Source of the DNA: Novosphingobium sp. Rr 2-17
GTDB taxonomy: Bacteria > Pseudomonadota > Alphaproteobacteria > Sphingomonadales > Sphingomonadaceae
Reading direction: 5' to 3'
Length of the DNA stretch: 64,000 nucleotides
Assembly (NCBI RefSeq): GCF_000272475.1
Contig: NZ_AKFJ01000110.1
Coordinates: 31,399-95,398, forward strand
Shown: in pieces, positions 26,664 to 34,935 of the stretch
Position numbering within the stretch: position 1 is the stretch's first letter
How the letters are laid out: each line of letters starts with the position of its first letter
The notes under the pieces: model-generated
Told to the model about the DNA's origin: nothing
The model's input: the letters and a program-made list of their open reading frames with translations, nothing else
The model's database searches: none
Made by a program: the position numbers and the translations under genes

Positions 26664-26722
26664 TAGAGCGTTTTCGAAGCAGGTGGAATTCAACTGCTGG
26701 CTCGGAAAACGCGGCAAAACAA
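26663..26722. repeat. Alphaproteobacterial-type intergenic repeat
   Basis: The stretch opens CTAGAGCGTTTTCGAAGCAGG and ends CTCGGAAAACGCGGCAAAAC. GCGTTTTC (26668-26675) pairs with GAAAACGC (26705-26712), and an inner AGCAG/CTGCT stem sits inside. This layout, with a flanking CTAGAGC and a trailing CAAAACAA, is the style of the dispersed palindromic elements I know from alphaproteobacterial intergenic regions. It is non-coding. Confidence 0.55.
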
Positions 26723-26725
26723 GAG

Positions 26726-26768
26726 CCTAGAGCAATCGAGCCGATGCAATCGGATCGATTGCTCTAGG
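26726..26768. terminator. Long inverted repeat between convergent hyuB and lysR
   Basis: Arms of 14 bp (CCTAGAGCAATCGA at 26726-26739 and its complement at 26755-26768) enclose a second 5-bp stem CCGAT/ATCGG with a GCA loop. The element lies between the convergent hyuB and regulator genes, ten bases before the regulator stop, and could act as a bidirectional terminator or be half of the adjacent intergenic repeat. Confidence 0.6.
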
Positions 26769-26776
26769 GCTAAACC

Positions 26777-27766
26777 CTACCGCTCGACCGGAACTTCGTC
26801 CAACTCGTCGGGCTCACTCGCTTCGGCATCCCATTCTGCGCTGCCTTCCAGCGTGGGCAGCGAACGGCAATCGTTCAGGTCGCGCGACATCTGTTCGGCA
26901 AACTTGGCCGCCACCAGCGGCAGCGGACGCCCCTTGAGCTGGCCCAGCACCAGCGGACCGTACGTACGGTCCATGTCGCTGATACGCCGCACCGCAAAGC
27001 GCGGATCGTTACGCCAGGTATCGGCACCGATGTCGATCTGGAAGGTCAGCAGGTCGCTGGTCGCAACGATTTCGGCCAGGAAATCGAAGCTATTGGCTTC
27101 CACCGCGACATTGAACTTGGCCGAACTGGACAGCAGCCGGGTTTCCACGATCTCGCGCCCACCAAACGCCATGTCGGGCATTGCCACGTCGTAGTTGGCG
27201 CATTGACGCAGCCGCAGCACTTCGTGCTTTGCCAGTGGATGATCGGCAGCCATGACCGCGACAAGCCCTTGCCCGATCGACATGATCGGCAGCAATTCGG
27301 ACGAGCGCAACGGTCGGAAGATCAGCACGAGATCCATCTCGTATTCCATCAGCGCGCGCACCGCCGTGCTGTGGTCGGTCACGGCGACCTTGAACTTGAC
27401 GTTGGGGTGCTTTTCGCGAAATTCGGAGACATGCCGGCGCACGAAGCTGCGCGCCACCGCCTGGCTGCAGGCGATGCGAACCTCGCCGCGCTGCATGCCT
27501 TCCAGTTCCTCGATCTGCGAATAGACGCGCCGCAGCTCGGACGTCTGCATGCGGATCCAGCCCATCAGAACTTCGCCCGCCGCGGTCAGTCGAACGCCTG
27601 AGGTATGCCGTTCGAAAATCACGGCGTTGAGGTCGTGTTCCACGTCCTGGATGCGCCGCAGCAGGGCCGAGGGGGTGACGTTCAGGCGCTCTGCCGCCTG
27701 CCGCACCGAGCCAACCCGTGCCACTTCGTCGATGTACTGCCAGATTCTCTGGTTGCGTAGCGCCAC
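26777..27766 (-). CDS. LysR family transcriptional regulator
   Basis: A LysR-type regulator of about 329 residues. The N-terminal winged helix-turn-helix reads YIDEVARVGSVRQAAERLNVTPSALLRRIQDVEHDLNAVIFER, followed by a ligand-binding domain. A GTG at 27766 with GGAG six bases upstream gives the standard LysR N-terminus. An ATG at 27844 would add 26 atypical residues, so the GTG is preferred. It is divergent from the SDR/cyclic-amidohydrolase operon, and a T-N11-A inverted repeat lies between them. It most likely senses a pathway intermediate and controls that operon. Confidence 0.88.
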   Translation of the reverse strand: MALRNQRIWQYIDEVARVGSVRQAAERLNVTPSALLRRIQDVEHDLNAVIFERHTSGVRLTAAGEVLMGWIRMQTSELRRVYSQIEELEGMQRGEVRIACSQAVARSFVRRHVSEFREKHPNVKFKVAVTDHSTAVRALMEYEMDLVLIFRPLRSSELLPIMSIGQGLVAVMAADHPLAKHEVLRLRQCANYDVAMPDMAFGGREIVETRLLSSSAKFNVAVEANSFDFLAEIVATSDLLTFQIDIGADTWRNDPRFAVRRISDMDRTYGPLVLGQLKGRPLPLVAAKFAEQMSRDLNDCRSLPTLEGSAEWDAEASEPDELDEVPVER

Positions 27767-27917
27767 TCGCGACTCCGTTCGTTTTTCGGCTACACCGCAC
27801 CGGTGGTTTAGCACCACTGCGGCAACAGCACATCCCTTATGCATCGAACATCCGGGGAGCGACCGGTGCTAATCGACGCTAAAACTCATATATCGATGAT
27901 CAAGTCAATAAGTCATT

Positions 27918-27930
27918 TATACGATGTATA
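27918..27930. promoter_or_regulatory. Candidate LysR box (T-N11-A)
   Basis: TATACGATGTATA is a 13-base inverted repeat with 5-bp arms and exactly matches the T-N11-A layout bound by LysR regulators. It lies in the AT-rich gap between the divergent lysR gene and the SDR gene, 40 bases before the SDR start. Confidence 0.55.
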
Positions 27931-27969
27931 TTTTTAGAACATACAAATATAAGATTACGAGGCTGATTA

Positions 27970-28758
27970 ATGGATCTATTCCTCAAACAAAAAGTCGTAG
28001 TTGTTACGGGTGCTGGTAAAGGAATGGGCCCGGCAATTTGCCTGGCTTTTGCAAATGAAGGCGCAAATCTCGTTCTTCTAGGTCGAGATCTTCAAGCTCT
28101 TGAAGAATTGAAGGCGCAGATCGATGCCATCACGTCCGCGCTGGTTCTGCGCTGCGATGTGACCGATGCCGACGACTGCATGGCCGCCGCTGCTGCTGCC
28201 GAGGCGCATTACGGCCAAGTCGATGTCCTGGTGAACGTCGCGGGGGGCACTGGCCCGGTCGGCGATACCGCGTGGGAAACCACGCCCGAAGGCTTCGATG
28301 AAATCGTCAAGCTCAACATGGGCGGATGCTTCTTGATGATGCGCGCGGTGATGCCCGGCATGATCGCGCGCCGCTATGGCAAGATCGTCAACGTCGGCGG
28401 CACTTTCGGGATGCACGGGCGCGCCGGGCGCATGGCCTATTCGGCGTCGAAGTGGGGCCTTCGCGGCATCACCAAGTCCGCCGCGATCGAGGCCGGCCCC
28501 TACAACGTCAATGTCAACATCGTCGCCCCCGGCATGGTCGACGGCCCGCGCTTTCGCACCAAGGTGATGCCCGGCATGGCCGAGGCGCGCGGGCTGACCG
28601 AGGACGAAGTGATCGCCGAGCACGCTGCCGAATACGCGCTGCGCCGGATCAGCACCGCCGAGGACGTCGCCGCCGCCTGCCTGTTCATGGCCTCGGACGT
28701 ATCGCGCCAGATCACCGGCGTCGATTTGCCGGTCGATGGCGGCTGGGCCGCCTTGTGA
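27970..28758 (+). CDS. SDR family oxidoreductase
   Basis: A 262-residue short-chain dehydrogenase with TGAGKGMGPAICLAF, NVAGGTG, active-site YSASKWGLRGITKSAAIEAG and closing QITGVDLPVDGGWAAL. It is paralogous to the SDR at 13262. The first ~150 bases use AT-rich codons (AAA, GTT, CTT, GAA) and then switch abruptly to the GC-rich local style, suggesting either a recombined 5' end or selection for an open translation start. It heads a LysR-flanked operon with a cyclic amidohydrolase 29 bases downstream. Confidence 0.9.
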   Translation: MDLFLKQKVVVVTGAGKGMGPAICLAFANEGANLVLLGRDLQALEELKAQIDAITSALVLRCDVTDADDCMAAAAAAEAHYGQVDVLVNVAGGTGPVGDTAWETTPEGFDEIVKLNMGGCFLMMRAVMPGMIARRYGKIVNVGGTFGMHGRAGRMAYSASKWGLRGITKSAAIEAGPYNVNVNIVAPGMVDGPRFRTKVMPGMAEARGLTEDEVIAEHAAEYALRRISTAEDVAAACLFMASDVSRQITGVDLPVDGGWAAL

Positions 28759-28787
28759 TTTCACCTTCGACAACAACGGGTCTTTCC

Positions 28788-30212
28788 ATGCAAGCCGATA
28801 TCGTCATCAACGGCGCCACGCTCGTCACCGACAGCGCCATGTTCCAGGCCTCCATCGCCGTAAAAGACGGCGCGATCCTGGCGATCGGCGCGGCGGATAC
28901 CATGCCGCAAGCCGCCGAAGTGCTCGACGCCACCGGCAAGTACGTGCTGCCCGGCGCGATCGACGCGCACGTCCACTTCCGCGATCCGGGCTATACCCAC
29001 AAGGAAACCTGGGAAACCGGCACCGCCAGCGCGGCGATGGGCGGCGTTACCACCGTGTTCGAAATGCCCAACACCAACCCGCCCACCGGCACGGTCGAAG
29101 CGCTCAACATGAAGCTGGAATCGGCCAAGAACGCCTATGTCGATTTCGGCATCTACGGCCTGTTGGGCGAGGACAACCTCGACCAGCTCGAAGCCCTGAT
29201 CGAGGGCGGCGTCGCCGGCTTCAAATGCTTCATGGGCAACACCTTCGGCAACCTGCCCTCGCCGCCGACCGGCGCGATCCTCGAAGGGTTCGAGATCGTC
29301 GCCAAGCATGGCTACCGCGTCGCGCTCCATGCCGAGAACGCCTCGATCATGGCCCGCCGCTCGAAGAAGCTGCGCGAGAACGACTGCTGCGATCCGCTCG
29401 CCCACCTCGATGCCCGCCCGCCGGTGGTCGCGGTGGAAGCGGTCGCCCGCGCCGCGATCCTGGCCGAATGGACCGGCGCGCGCATCCACGTCCTGCACGT
29501 CTCGTCGGGCGACGAACTGCGTCCCTTGCGCGAGGCCAAGGCGCGCGGGGTGGACATCACTGCCGAAACTTGCCCGCACTACCTGCTGCTGGACGAGCAC
29601 GCTTATACCGAGAAGGGCTCGCTGATCCGGGTCAACCCGCCGGTGCGCGAGAAGGTTCACCAGGAACAGCTATGGGAAGGCGTCGCCGACGGCACGATCG
29701 ACATGATCGCCACCGACCACGCCCCGCACAGCCACGACGAAAAGCACAAGGATGACATCTGGAAAGCCGACTGCGGCTTTACCGGGGTGCAGACGCAGAT
29801 GCCGCTGATGCTCACGCAAGTCATCGACGGGCGCATGACGCTCAACCAATACGTGCGGATGACCTCGCTGGCGCCGGCCAAGGCGTTTGGCCTGTATCCG
29901 CGCAAAGGGGCGCTGCTGCCGGGATCGGACGCCGACATCGTCGTCGTCGATCTCGACAAGCCGGTGATGGTGGATGCAGCCGTGCTTAAATCCAAGGGTT
30001 CGTCCACTCCGTTCCAGGGTTTCGCCACCAAGGGCGCGCCGATCCACACGCTGGTTCGCGGGCGTTTCGTGATGCGCGACGGGGAACTGGTGACCGAGGC
30101 CAAGGGCCACGGCCTCAACGTGCGCCGCATCCAGCAGATGCCCACGCCCACGCCCAAGAACACCCACACCACCACGCGCGCGATCCTGGAAAAGCGCGGC
30201 AAGACTTACTGA
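28788..30212 (+). CDS. Dihydroorotase/allantoinase-like cyclic amidohydrolase
   Basis: A 474-residue metal-dependent cyclic amidohydrolase. The metal motif is AIDAHVHFRDPGYTHKE (His61, His63), with the carboxylated-lysine position at Lys146 (GFKCFMG), histidine motifs ALHAEN and HVLHVSSG, and the late metal Asp in ATDHAPHS. MPNTNPP is typical of the dihydroorotase/allantoinase branch. Pyrimidine synthesis is unlikely given the neighbours; hydrolysis of a hydantoin-, dihydropyrimidine- or allantoin-like ring fits better. The longer open frame starting at 28326 overlaps the SDR and is rejected in favour of the ATG at 28788. Confidence 0.9.
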   Translation: MQADIVINGATLVTDSAMFQASIAVKDGAILAIGAADTMPQAAEVLDATGKYVLPGAIDAHVHFRDPGYTHKETWETGTASAAMGGVTTVFEMPNTNPPTGTVEALNMKLESAKNAYVDFGIYGLLGEDNLDQLEALIEGGVAGFKCFMGNTFGNLPSPPTGAILEGFEIVAKHGYRVALHAENASIMARRSKKLRENDCCDPLAHLDARPPVVAVEAVARAAILAEWTGARIHVLHVSSGDELRPLREAKARGVDITAETCPHYLLLDEHAYTEKGSLIRVNPPVREKVHQEQLWEGVADGTIDMIATDHAPHSHDEKHKDDIWKADCGFTGVQTQMPLMLTQVIDGRMTLNQYVRMTSLAPAKAFGLYPRKGALLPGSDADIVVVDLDKPVMVDAAVLKSKGSSTPFQGFATKGAPIHTLVRGRFVMRDGELVTEAKGHGLNVRRIQQMPTPTPKNTHTTTRAILEKRGKTY

Positions 30213-30274
30213 GCCGCAAGCCCTCCCGTCGTTGCGATCAACGACGCTGCGCTGCACTACCATTCCCACCCTGA

Positions 30275-30303
30275 GCCGCGACCTTCGGGTCGCGGCGCTT
30301 TTT
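30275..30303 (+). terminator. Intrinsic terminator with UUCG tetraloop
   Basis: A 9-bp perfect stem GCCGCGACC / GGTCGCGGC (30275-30283, 30288-30296) closes on TTCG and is followed by GCTTTTTCG. It ends the SDR/cyclic-amidohydrolase operon; the next gene starts 28 bases later. Confidence 0.85.
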
Positions 30304-30330
30304 CGATATTCCTTCGGAGAATTCCCCGCC

Positions 30331-30756
30331 ATGTCTCTTACTCTGGCACAGGCCGACGCCATCGTTGCTGCAACGCTTGCCCAAGGGCGTGAACTGGCGC
30401 TGCGACCACTCACCGTCGCCGTGCTCGACGCGGGCGGGCACCTCGTCAGCTTCGCGCGGCAGGATGGCTCGTCCACGCTGCGGCCCGAGATCGCGATGGG
30501 CAAGGCGGGCACCGCGCTGGCGCTGGGCATGTCTTCACGCGCGGTTGCTGGCATGGCGACAGAGCGGCCTACGTTCGTCACCGCGCTGGGATCGATCGCC
30601 CCCAACGGCATCATCCCCGCAGCCGGAGGCGTTCTCGTGATGGATGCCAACGGTGCGGTCATCGGCGCGGTTGGCGTGACGGGAGACTCGTCTGACAACG
30701 ACGAGGCGTGCGCGCTGGCGGGCATCGCGGCTGCATGCCTCACGTCTGGAAGCTGA
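30331..30756 (+). CDS. GlcG/HbpS family protein (heme-binding-like)
   Basis: A 141-residue protein of the GlcG/HbpS family. It shows the usual LTVAVLDAGGHLVSFARQDG core, the glycine-rich middle and the closing GAVGVTGDSSDNDEACALAG. Members bind heme or small cofactors, and many are of unknown catabolic role beside degradation operons. The ATG at 30331 is preceded by CGGAGA and gives the standard N-terminus; the frame opens upstream only through the terminator. It stands between the amidohydrolase operon and a TonB receptor. Confidence 0.85.
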   Translation: MSLTLAQADAIVAATLAQGRELALRPLTVAVLDAGGHLVSFARQDGSSTLRPEIAMGKAGTALALGMSSRAVAGMATERPTFVTALGSIAPNGIIPAAGGVLVMDANGAVIGAVGVTGDSSDNDEACALAGIAAACLTSGS

Positions 30757-30975
30757 CTCCAAGATCGGAGGAATAGCAAACGACCGGCCCAGGAAAGATT
30801 TTGCGCTGCTATTCCGCAAAACATCGAAGATATATCAATTATTTGCTGCAATATGAAGTTAGTATGAGGGTTGTGCGGCGACGCTGTCATCGAACATCCA
30901 TATAACTGTCGTGATGCCGCAATATTAGCGCCCCCAGCGGCAGCAGAAGGCTGCCGAACACAGGGTGCAATTCAC

Positions 30976-33486
30976 ATGATGAACACGTTTGCCCGGGCGG
31001 CGCTTCTCGCCGGCTCGATGCTCGCCGGCATGAATGGCTCGTACGCGTATGCCGACACTACGGACGCCGCGCCTGCCGCAGCGGACCCGGCAGCAGCCGC
31101 CGATGGGGCTGGCCTTGGCGAAATCGTCGTCACCGCCACCAAGCGCGAAACGAACCTGCAGAAAACCCCGATCGCCATCTCGGTGATGAACACCGAGGCG
31201 CTCAAAGACCGTCACGTCCAGAGCCTCTACGATCTGGCAGACGGCGGCGTTCCCAGCTTGCGCGTCGCCACGTTCGAGGCGCGCCAAAGCGCGTTGACCA
31301 TCGGCATTCGCGGCATCGTTCCGCTCGACGCCAACCAGCCCGCCCGCGAGCAAGGCGTCGGCATCTATGTCGATGGCGTGTATCTTGGCCGCCAGCATGG
31401 CCTCAACGCCGCGCTGTTCGACGTGGAGCGCATCGAAGTGCTGAAGGGCCCGCAAGGCACCTTGTTCGGCCGCAACACCGAAGGCGGCGCGCTCAGCATC
31501 GTCAGTAAGGCCCCCACCGGAGAATTCGGCGGCACTGCCAACGGCGGCTTTGGCAACTACGGCTCTTACAATGGCAACATCCACCTGAACCTGCCCAAGA
31601 TGGCCGGCTTCTCGATCAAACTGGACGGCGTGCTCCAACACCAGGATGCCACCACCAAGAACCCGATGGAAGGCCAGAGCGGCTTCAACTACTACCACCG
31701 CAAAGGCTTCCGCGCCGCCGTGCGCTGGCAGCCGACCAGCAACATCACCAACGACTTCTCGTATGACGTCGCGCGCGATGCCAACACGCCGTTCTACAGC
31801 CAGTTGCTCAACTACAACCCGAACAACTGCCATGCCGGCACGCAAGCCTCGCAGTCGTCCTGTTCTTTGCCCGGTACCAGCTACACCAACCTGACCGGCT
31901 CCGTGAAGTCGCTGCTTCCCGGCGTCGTCGTCAATGGCGATACCCGGATGAAGACAGCGGACATCGGCGTGCCCCAGCAGCCCAGCGTCGATAAGACCCA
32001 CGGCTTCACCAACCAGCTCAAGTGGACCGTCTCGCCTGAGATCGAGATTCGCTCGATCACCGCATGGCGCGGCGTGGACGCGACCCAGTGGGATAACAGC
32101 GGCGGCGCGCACCGCGTCCCCGTCGTCAACCTGACCTCGTCCTGCACCCAGGCCAATCCTTGCGGCTTCAGCCGTTACAGCCTTGCCGACTTGCGCCAGC
32201 GCCAGTTCAGCCAGGAATTCCAAGCGGTCGGCACGTTCGGCAAGATCGACTACGTCGCGGGCCTGTATTACTTCAACGAACACGTCAGCGATGACGCGGC
32301 AACGCCCAACTCGAACGGGGTCTATCTCAACAGCGCTGGCGAGGCGGTCTACACGACCCTCAATTCCTGCACCGGTTCGGGCGGCTACGGCTCGGACGTG
32401 GGCTGCCGCTCGATCGACCGCGCCTCGGAAGTGTGGTCCAAGAGCTACGCCGCTTATGGCCAGGCGACCTACAACGCCACCGATGCGCTGCACCTGACCG
32501 TGGGTGGCCGCTACACCCATGACGAAAAGCAGGGCGTGCTGCACTATTCGCGCAACATCGACTACGACACCGACACGGCCAAGGCCGCCGCGAACGGCTA
32601 CCAGCCGCTCGACAAGAAGTGGAACCGCTTCAACCCGATGGCGACGCTGGCCTACGACGTGAACGATGACCTTCACGTCTACGCCAAGTATGCGACCGGC
32701 TATCGTGCGGGCGGCGCCAGCTCGCGCACGTCGAACTACCAGGCCTTCAACCCAGAGGACATCAAGTCCTACGAAGTCGGCCTGAAGAGCGACTTCTGGA
32801 ACCACCGCGCCCGCTTCAACCTGGCCGGCTACATCATGGACCGCAAGAACAGCCAGATCGACTTGAGCTCGATCCAGGTGACCGCGACCGGCAGCTTCAA
32901 CAACCTGGTGACGATCAATGCGCCGGGCATCACCAAGATCCGCGGCATCGAAGCGGACCTGACGGTCAGCCCGATCGACGGCCTGACGCTGAACGCCTCA
33001 TACGCCTACACCTACACCAAGATCCCGCCGGTTCCGGTGACCTACACCGCCAACGGCGTCTCGACGACGGTGGACCAGCAGTTCTACGTCGTTTACACGC
33101 CGCGCAACGCCGCCAGCGGCTCGGTGGACTACGTGCTGCCGCTAGGTGGTCGTGACCTGAACGTGAAGTTCCACATCGACGGCAACTACTCGCAAGCGAC
33201 GCAAAGCTTCGATCAGTACGCCACCAAGAACGATGCTTCGCTGGTGTTCAACGGTCGCATCTCGCTCGCCGGGATCGAGATCGGCCAGGGCCGCAATCTG
33301 ACGGTCAGCGCCTGGGCGCGTAACTTGTTCAACACCCAGTACGTCTATCGCCGCGATCCTTCGAACAGCCTGCCCGCCGCGCCGACCACCAGCGTGACCA
33401 CCGGCAGCGTCAACGGCGTCCTTGGCGACTACGGCAACTTCAACGCGCCGCGCACCTTCGGCCTGGACGCCAGCCTGCAGTTCTAA
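30976..33486 (+). CDS. TonB-dependent outer-membrane receptor
   Basis: An 836-residue outer-membrane receptor. The signal peptide ends near residue 26 (SYAYA-D). After a low-complexity Ala/Pro spacer comes GEIVVTATKRETNLQKTPIAISV, the TonB-box/plug start, then VERIEVLKGPQGTLFGRNTEGGALSI and the barrel, closing with FNAPRTFGLDASLQF, whose terminal Phe is normal for the assembly signal. ATGs at 30976 and 30979 are both possible; upstream codons to 30871 lack signal-peptide character. It is of the sphingomonad catabolic type and closes the catabolic region on the right. Confidence 0.93.
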   Translation: MMNTFARAALLAGSMLAGMNGSYAYADTTDAAPAAADPAAAADGAGLGEIVVTATKRETNLQKTPIAISVMNTEALKDRHVQSLYDLADGGVPSLRVATFEARQSALTIGIRGIVPLDANQPAREQGVGIYVDGVYLGRQHGLNAALFDVERIEVLKGPQGTLFGRNTEGGALSIVSKAPTGEFGGTANGGFGNYGSYNGNIHLNLPKMAGFSIKLDGVLQHQDATTKNPMEGQSGFNYYHRKGFRAAVRWQPTSNITNDFSYDVARDANTPFYSQLLNYNPNNCHAGTQASQSSCSLPGTSYTNLTGSVKSLLPGVVVNGDTRMKTADIGVPQQPSVDKTHGFTNQLKWTVSPEIEIRSITAWRGVDATQWDNSGGAHRVPVVNLTSSCTQANPCGFSRYSLADLRQRQFSQEFQAVGTFGKIDYVAGLYYFNEHVSDDAATPNSNGVYLNSAGEAVYTTLNSCTGSGGYGSDVGCRSIDRASEVWSKSYAAYGQATYNATDALHLTVGGRYTHDEKQGVLHYSRNIDYDTDTAKAAANGYQPLDKKWNRFNPMATLAYDVNDDLHVYAKYATGYRAGGASSRTSNYQAFNPEDIKSYEVGLKSDFWNHRARFNLAGYIMDRKNSQIDLSSIQVTATGSFNNLVTINAPGITKIRGIEADLTVSPIDGLTLNASYAYTYTKIPPVPVTYTANGVSTTVDQQFYVVYTPRNAASGSVDYVLPLGGRDLNVKFHIDGNYSQATQSFDQYATKNDASLVFNGRISLAGIEIGQGRNLTVSAWARNLFNTQYVYRRDPSNSLPAAPTTSVTTGSVNGVLGDYGNFNAPRTFGLDASLQF

Positions 33487-33537
33487 TCCTGCCCCGGGTC
33501 GCGGCTTTTCAAGCAAGTCGCGGCTTGGAACCACCTT

Positions 33538-33585
33538 GCCGGCGTAGCGCACTCCCCCTGCGCTGCGCCGGCTTTTTTCTGTTTT
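33538..33585 (+). terminator. Intrinsic terminator after the second TonB receptor
   Basis: A stem of about 14 bp (GCCGGCGTAGCGCA with TGCGCTGCGCCGGC, one T-G wobble) around CTCCCCC is followed by TTTTTTCTGTTTT. It lies 50 bases after the receptor stop, just before the convergent histidine kinase gene. Confidence 0.87.
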
Positions 33586-33594
33586 GCGATGCGC

Positions 33595-34935
33595 CTACGC
33601 GGCCAGTTTCACCACGATCCGCAAACCGGGGCTGGCATCTTCCAGCACCATCGTTCCGTGATGCAGCCTGACGATCGCAGCCGCAAGCGGCAGCCCCAGC
33701 CCGTGCCCTGCCCTGTCGTGACTGCGATCCATTCGACCGAAACGGCGCATCACCAGCGCGCGCTGATCGGCGGGAATACCAGGGCCGTCGTCAGCGATGC
33801 TCAAGACGACGTGCCCGCCAACGCCCTGTACTGCGATGGTGACCGTAGTGCCCTGGTCGGTATGCTTGAGCGCGTTTTCCAGCAGGTTGAGCAGCAATTG
33901 CGACAGGAGTTGGCGATCGCCGGAAAGTGGCGCTTCCTGGCACGGCAGCACGACGATCCGCTGCCCACGCTCTTGCGCAAGGGGGGAGGCAAGTTCCACG
34001 GTCTCGCCGACCAGTTCGCCTATGTCGAGCCGCTGAAAACCGGCCCGGCGTGATCCGTTGTCGATCTCGGCGATCCGCAGCATCGCGCCGAACATCGTCA
34101 GCAGTTCATCGGCTTGAGCCCGCGCCGCCTCGATGTTCGGGCGGAGCAGCCCTGCCTCGTCGCCCTGCTCCAGCAAGGACAATTCGTTGCGCAACCGGGC
34201 CAGCGGCGTCCGCATTTCATGGGATATATCGTTGGTGACGTTACGGATTTCGCCCATGAGCTGGGCGATCCGATCCAGCATGCGATTGAACGCAGCGGCC
34301 TGCTGGTCAAACTCGCCGCCATCCCCGATGACCGGCACGCGGCGGGTCAAATCCCCCTCGATGATCGATTCCGCCGTGCGCCGCATGGCATCGATGCGCT
34401 GACCGATCACGCGGCGAAACAGCAACAGGCCCGTCAGGACCACCAGCACGATCGCGCAGAAACCAATGAGATAGATGCGCTGGCGCACAGCGAAGTAATT
34501 GTCGACCGGCTCGGTTTCGGCAAAGATCGCCAGCCGCATCCCCTCGCCCAGATCGCGCACCAGCACTCGGCCCGCGCTCAGCCCCTTGATGCGATCTTCA
34601 TCGCCGAGGGAGGAAAACCCCAGCGGCAGCGGGCGCGAAAAGCGGGCGTTGCCGGCCAGAACGCGGCCTTGGGCATCGGTCAGCAGCAGGCCCAGGTCCG
34701 CCGTGTCGCGCCGCGTCGCCATCGCATTGATCCGCTCGATCATGTCCGCACGTGGTCCGGCCTCGCCGATGGCCGCAATCACATCGCTTTCGGACTCGAT
34801 GCGACGATCCACCAGCGTGTAGATGATCGAGAGATTGGCGTAGTAGATGCCGAACCCTGCCAGCGCCGTCGTGGCCAGGAACAGCGCCAGGAAGGCGATC
34901 GTCAGCCCGCGCAGCGATTGCGGGAGCCGCTTCAT
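33595..34935 (-). CDS. Sensor histidine kinase
   Basis: A 446-residue membrane sensor kinase. Transmembrane helices lie at about 12-32 and 153-173 and bracket a ~120-residue periplasmic sensor. A HAMP linker follows (FRRVIGQRIDAMRRTAESIIEGDLTRRV), then the H-box NDISHEMRTPLARLRNEL with the phospho-accepting His239, the N-box QLLLNLLENALKHT and the G-box DDGPGIP. Its ATG overlaps the response-regulator stop by four bases. The adjacent RND pump makes an envelope-stress or efflux-related input plausible, but the pump has its own TetR, so the target is uncertain. Confidence 0.93.
   Translation of the reverse strand: MKRLPQSLRGLTIAFLALFLATTALAGFGIYYANLSIIYTLVDRRIESESDVIAAIGEAGPRADMIERINAMATRRDTADLGLLLTDAQGRVLAGNARFSRPLPLGFSSLGDEDRIKGLSAGRVLVRDLGEGMRLAIFAETEPVDNYFAVRQRIYLIGFCAIVLVVLTGLLLFRRVIGQRIDAMRRTAESIIEGDLTRRVPVIGDGGEFDQQAAAFNRMLDRIAQLMGEIRNVTNDISHEMRTPLARLRNELSLLEQGDEAGLLRPNIEAARAQADELLTMFGAMLRIAEIDNGSRRAGFQRLDIGELVGETVELASPLAQERGQRIVVLPCQEAPLSGDRQLLSQLLLNLLENALKHTDQGTTVTIAVQGVGGHVVLSIADDGPGIPADQRALVMRRFGRMDRSHDRAGHGLGLPLAAAIVRLHHGTMVLEDASPGLRIVVKLAA

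Noticed and set aside
30925..32805. A 626-codon open frame antisense to the second TonB receptor
   Set aside because: Shadow of a GC-rich coding strand; no domain, no ribosome site, and the sense gene is certain.
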